DNA of 64,000 nt from Pedobacter zeae (GTDB taxonomy: Bacteria; Bacteroidota; Bacteroidia; Sphingobacteriales; Sphingobacteriaceae), in contig NZ_JACIEF010000003.1 of assembly GCF_014196715.1 (NCBI RefSeq), forward strand, positions 463,874-527,873, read 5' to 3'. Below are positions 62,301-64,000 of this stretch, one piece after another (within the stretch, counting starts at the first letter, position 1; the number at the start of each line of letters is the position of its first letter). Below the pieces are notes generated by a model. It saw only the letters and a program-made list of their open reading frames with translations. It had not been told where the DNA came from and did not search any database. The translations under genes were made by a program, and so were the position numbers.

Positions 62301-62329
62301 AATTAACCGGAAAAGAACATGCATATTGA
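59309..62329 (+). CDS. Secreted amidohydrolase with an inactive N-terminal and active C-terminal domain
   Basis: A 1006-residue exported protein (signal peptide about 1-19, ending TTFLFA). The N-terminal half is an amidohydrolase-like domain ending VGSLEKGKVANFLISSDNLF, but at the metal site LVDAFTSY (91-98) the usual D-x-H-x-H reads D-x-F-x-S. A middle beta domain (about 430-545) leads to a second, full amidohydrolase: AGIIDEHSHIAGSG with H629 and H631, HSYVQSEINMLIHVAD, FTHILEGYKV, FNSDDAEMARHL and VGSLKAGKDADVVIW. It probably hydrolyses a cyclic amide or peptide-like substrate. The gene after it (76 bp) is a related paralogue. Confidence 0.85.
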   Translation: MKKILLAIGLVISTTFLFAQQTTFPVNGSFDTRPGMFAFTNATIVVNANQTLNNATLLIKGQTIQAVGAGLAVPKGYVVIDLKGKFIYPSLVDAFTSYGLSETPAAQRGFGGQRQSIFVSTKKGAYGWNEAIRPETYVKNIFSTDSKKADELRKVGFGSVNVINRDGIARGVSAAVTLNEGADNSVILKDQSAANYSFNKGTSSNDYPTSLMGSIALLRQTYYDAQWYAKQKEEYNISLDEFGKQQDIPQIFEVDGWQNVLRADKIGKEFGKKYIIKSTGDEYQRINEVKATGASLIIPLTFPKAYDVEDPAEARNVSLSQMKGWELAPTNPAALEKAGIKFALTAFGLENSRDFWANIRTAIENGLSEKQALQSVTEIPASLLGISDKVGSLEKGKVANFLISSDNLFKNGNIIFENWVQGKRFVVNKMDVSDIRGTYNLTVDGVGALTLKITGTGGGSTAAIERVGADSVKTTANFTRNGDWISINFNLKKNPKGDIRLSGYLTSANPVTIKGESALADATTGKFTATYKEPAKETPKKDEPKATLALGQVIYPFSAFGSTEPPKQETVLIKNGTVWTNEKDGILQNADVLLENGKIKAVGKNLSASGAKVIDATGKHVTAGIIDEHSHIAGSGGINEGAQSVSAEVRVADIINSEDVNIYRQLAGGVTTSHILHGSANPIGGQSQLIKLRWGKSPEELKFAGADGFIKFALGENVKQSNFGTGARFPVTRMGVEQTFVDEFTRAKEYAKALSVKGNSVRRDLELDAIVEILNNKRFITCHSYVQSEINMLIHVADSLGFKINTFTHILEGYKVADKMKAHSIAGSTFSDWWAYKNEVAEAIPYNGKIMHNVGITTAFNSDDAEMARHLNQEAGKSVLYGNVPEEDALKFVTLNPARMLHIDDKVGSLKAGKDADVVIWTANPLSIYAKAEKTFVDGIAYWDIDKDAQMIKAQQVEKARLIQKMLESKSKGGRMQRPMGDTPRLYNCETLENYSAELTGKEHAY

Positions 62330-62404
62330 AACCATCATGAGCCTTCAAATTACAATTTACAGGCCCACGATAGTTTGAATGCATTTGAAAAATATAAAAA
62401 CGCG

Positions 62405-63715
62405 ATGAAAAGATATATATTCAGTCTGGCTTTATCGGCAACAAGCCTGATATGCTTTGCACAGGCAAACATTTCGCCAGCTAAAAAACAAAGTAAAACC
62501 ATTGCCATTACCGGTGCAACCGTACATGTAGGCAATGGAACAGTGATCGAAAACGGCACCATCCTTTTTGGCAAGGGAAAAATTATTTCGGTTACGGCCA
62601 ACGGACAGGTACCACAGGATGATGTGCTTCGGATTGTAGCCACAGGGAAACATATTTATCCTGGTTTTATTGCTGCTACCACGAACCTGGGTTTAACAGA
62701 AATTGAAGCAGTAAAAGCAACTTTGGATTTTCAGGAAATAGGTGATTTTAATTCGCATATACGCTCAATTGTTGCCTACAATACCGACTCTAAGGTACCG
62801 GCTACCCTGCGCAGCAACGGCATTTTAATGGCACAGCCAACCCCGCAGGGCGGAACGGTTTCGGGCAGCTCGTCTGTAGTACAGCTTGATGCCTGGAACT
62901 GGGAAGATGCCGTTATTAAAACCGACGATGCCATGCACGTTACCTGGCCGGTTACCCCACGCTTCAGGGGTGGTTTTGGTGGTTTCGGCCGTCCGCAGCA
63001 ATCGCCCGAAGCCTTAGCCGAAAGAACACAGGCCGCCATTGCGCAGTTAACTTCTTTTTTTGCCGAAGCAAAAGCCTATTCCGAAATGGGCAAGCCAGAT
63101 GTAATCAATACCCGTTTCGAAGCCATGAAAAAGGTATTTGCAGGTAACGAGAAATTGTTTATTTCGGCCGACAGTCAGAAAGATATTGTTGCAGCGGTTA
63201 ATTTCGCCAAAAAATTTGGCATTACACCAGTAATCACCGGCGCAGATGAAGCTTACCTGATTATCGATTTCCTTAAAGACAATAACATTACTTTGGTGGT
63301 AAAACAGCCTCATGCTTTACCCAACAACAATGATGATGATGTAAACATGCCCTATAAAAATGCTGCTGTACTGGCCAATGCAGGTTTAAATGTAGTATTG
63401 AGTATTGATGGCTACTGGCAACAGCGTAACCTGCCTTTTATGGCGGGCACAGTTACGGCCTGGGGCCTTGACAAAGAAAAAGCTTTATCCACCATTACCT
63501 TAAACGCAGCAAAAGCCATGGGTGTTGATAAAACTACGGGCAGTATAGAAGCCGGTAAAGATGCTACGTTCTTTATCTCTGCCGGCGATGCATTAGATAT
63601 GCGCACCAATAAGGTAGAGCAGGCATTTATCCAGGGCAGAGATATCAATCTCGATAACCTGCACAAACAATTGGATAAAAAATTCAGCGATAAATATGCC
63701 GCTGAGAAGAAATAA
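62405..63715 (+). CDS. Secreted amidohydrolase-family protein lacking the His-x-His motif
   Basis: A 436-residue exported protein; the ATG at 62405 gives a signal peptide (MKRYIFSLALSATSLICFAQ), and the frame before it begins at a TTG. The fold is amidohydrolase: GATVHVGNGTVIENGTILFG, YPGFIAATTNLG, then VGVDKTTGSIEAGKDATFFI-like end with TLNAAKAMGVDKTTGS. The metal motif normally I-D-x-H-x-H is I89-A-A-T-T-N94, so the first metal ligands are missing. It resembles the N-terminal half of the preceding protein and may act with it as a scaffold or partner. A terminator follows at 63763. Confidence 0.82.
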   Translation: MKRYIFSLALSATSLICFAQANISPAKKQSKTIAITGATVHVGNGTVIENGTILFGKGKIISVTANGQVPQDDVLRIVATGKHIYPGFIAATTNLGLTEIEAVKATLDFQEIGDFNSHIRSIVAYNTDSKVPATLRSNGILMAQPTPQGGTVSGSSSVVQLDAWNWEDAVIKTDDAMHVTWPVTPRFRGGFGGFGRPQQSPEALAERTQAAIAQLTSFFAEAKAYSEMGKPDVINTRFEAMKKVFAGNEKLFISADSQKDIVAAVNFAKKFGITPVITGADEAYLIIDFLKDNNITLVVKQPHALPNNNDDDVNMPYKNAAVLANAGLNVVLSIDGYWQQRNLPFMAGTVTAWGLDKEKALSTITLNAAKAMGVDKTTGSIEAGKDATFFISAGDALDMRTNKVEQAFIQGRDINLDNLHKQLDKKFSDKYAAEKK

Positions 63716-63762
63716 TGTAATTAACCGGTTAATTGTTTAAAGTGGTTAACCATTTATTCCAT

Positions 63763-63804
63763 AAAATACAACGGCCGATATTCATTTATTGGCCGTTGTA
63801 TTTT
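63763..63804 (+). terminator. Rho-independent terminator of the amidohydrolase operon
   Basis: AAAATACAACGGCC (63763-63776) pairs with GGCCGTTGTATTTT (63791-63804), 14 bp perfect with a 14-nt loop; the 3' arm itself ends in TTTT. It can also act toward the minus-strand gene that ends at 63868. Confidence 0.85.
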
Positions 63805-63867
63805 AAAACAACTCAGGATCATAAAGTTAAAGAGGCAAATGCAGACTTCTATCTAACCTTATCAGAA

Positions 63868-64000
63868 TTAAAATGAAAAAAGTTTATAAACGATATTTCC
63901 ATCATTAAATGTAATTTTTACTCCAAGTTGTAACGGATATTCATTTTTAGCAGCCCATATAAACCTTTCAGCTTGGTCAAATACAGATACTGGGACAAAA
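63868..64000 (-). CDS. C-terminal end of an unknown protein (5' partial)
   Basis: The last 43 codons of a minus-strand gene that starts beyond the window: FVPVSVFDQAERFIWAAKNE, then YPLQLGVKITFNDGNIVYKL and FSF with a TAA stop. The frame is open to the window edge, and the strand pattern GVKITFNDGNIVYK is protein-like. The family is not recognised. Confidence 0.55.
   Translation of the reverse strand, partial: FVPVSVFDQAERFIWAAKNEYPLQLGVKITFNDGNIVYKLFSF

Noticed and set aside
1-64000. CRISPR arrays, tRNA or rRNA genes, insertion sequences
   Set aside because: I saw no regularly spaced direct repeats with unique spacers, no cloverleaf with tRNA signature and no transposase-like protein.

Overview
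The window looks like chromosomal DNA of a Bacteroidota bacterium of the family Sphingobacteriaceae, most like Pedobacter. This is inferred from gene content and style: a TonB-dependent beta-barrel protein, a type IX secretion (T9SS) cargo protein beside a PorP/SprF-like gene, DUF1800/DUF1501 and DUF1080 proteins, BlaI/M56 regulators, TAnnTTTG-type -7 promoter elements without Shine-Dalgarno sequences, and intergenic repeats of the GTCATCCTGAGC..GAAGGATCT kind that are common in this group. I saw no tRNA, rRNA, CRISPR array, insertion sequence or prophage.

Layout. 1-8.5 kb: end of a probable M1 peptidase, an OsmC protein, a 2-hydroxyacid dehydrogenase, an outer-membrane beta-barrel protein, a Nudix hydrolase, an acyltransferase (plsC) and a LytS/LytTR two-component pair. 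8.7-10.7 kb: a divergent operon with a small membrane protein and a two-gene ABC exporter; three LytTR-box-like direct repeats lie in the shared intergenic region. 10.8-14.2 kb: a LuxR-type solo HTH protein, then an AT-rich operon of an unknown soluble protein, an unknown multi-TM protein, a histidine kinase and a NarL-type regulator. 14.3-17.4 kb: a BlaI repressor, an M56 sensor protease carrying TonB-C and receptor-plug modules, and a free two-plug secreted protein, behind a promoter whose spacer is a perfect palindrome. 17.9-21.4 kb: sdhCAB (minus strand). 21.7-27.3 kb: a thioredoxin-fold lipoprotein without its cysteines, a cold shock protein, a hypothetical protein, a Cys-rich copper-binding protein, a Do-family protease and dapF. 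27.7-33.6 kb: a tripartite RND efflux operon.

33.8-38.3 kb: a large T9SS cargo protein convergent with a PorP/SprF-like gene. 38.6-49.3 kb: a SNF2 helicase, small membrane proteins, a DUF1080 protein, a frameshifted TMEM175-like gene, aat, the DUF1800-DUF1501 pair, a YccF protein and an APP1-like phosphatase. 49.4-55.1 kb: a lipid kinase divergent from the phosphatase, an M23 peptidase, a hemolysin III protein, rbfA, a four-helix bundle protein and hflX. 55.2-58.5 kb: a reduced trp cluster (trpE-trpG, spacer, trpC) preceded by a recognisable transcription attenuator whose 22-codon leader peptide contains Trp-Leu-Trp. 58.7-63.7 kb: a four-TM protein and two amidohydrolase-family genes in which only one of three domain copies keeps its metal-binding His-x-His.

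The most rewarding parts are the regulatory sites that can be read directly: the trp attenuator, the LytTR boxes, the BlaI-type operator with a near-identical second copy before another gene, and the palindrome before the RND operon. The uncharacterised protein modules most worth pursuing are the four-gene signalling operon at 11.6-14.2 kb and the plug-domain proteins of the BlaI/M56 operon. Where the longest open frame begins at an upstream TTG or GTG, I chose the ATG that fits the signal peptide, the family N-terminus or the spacing to the upstream gene.
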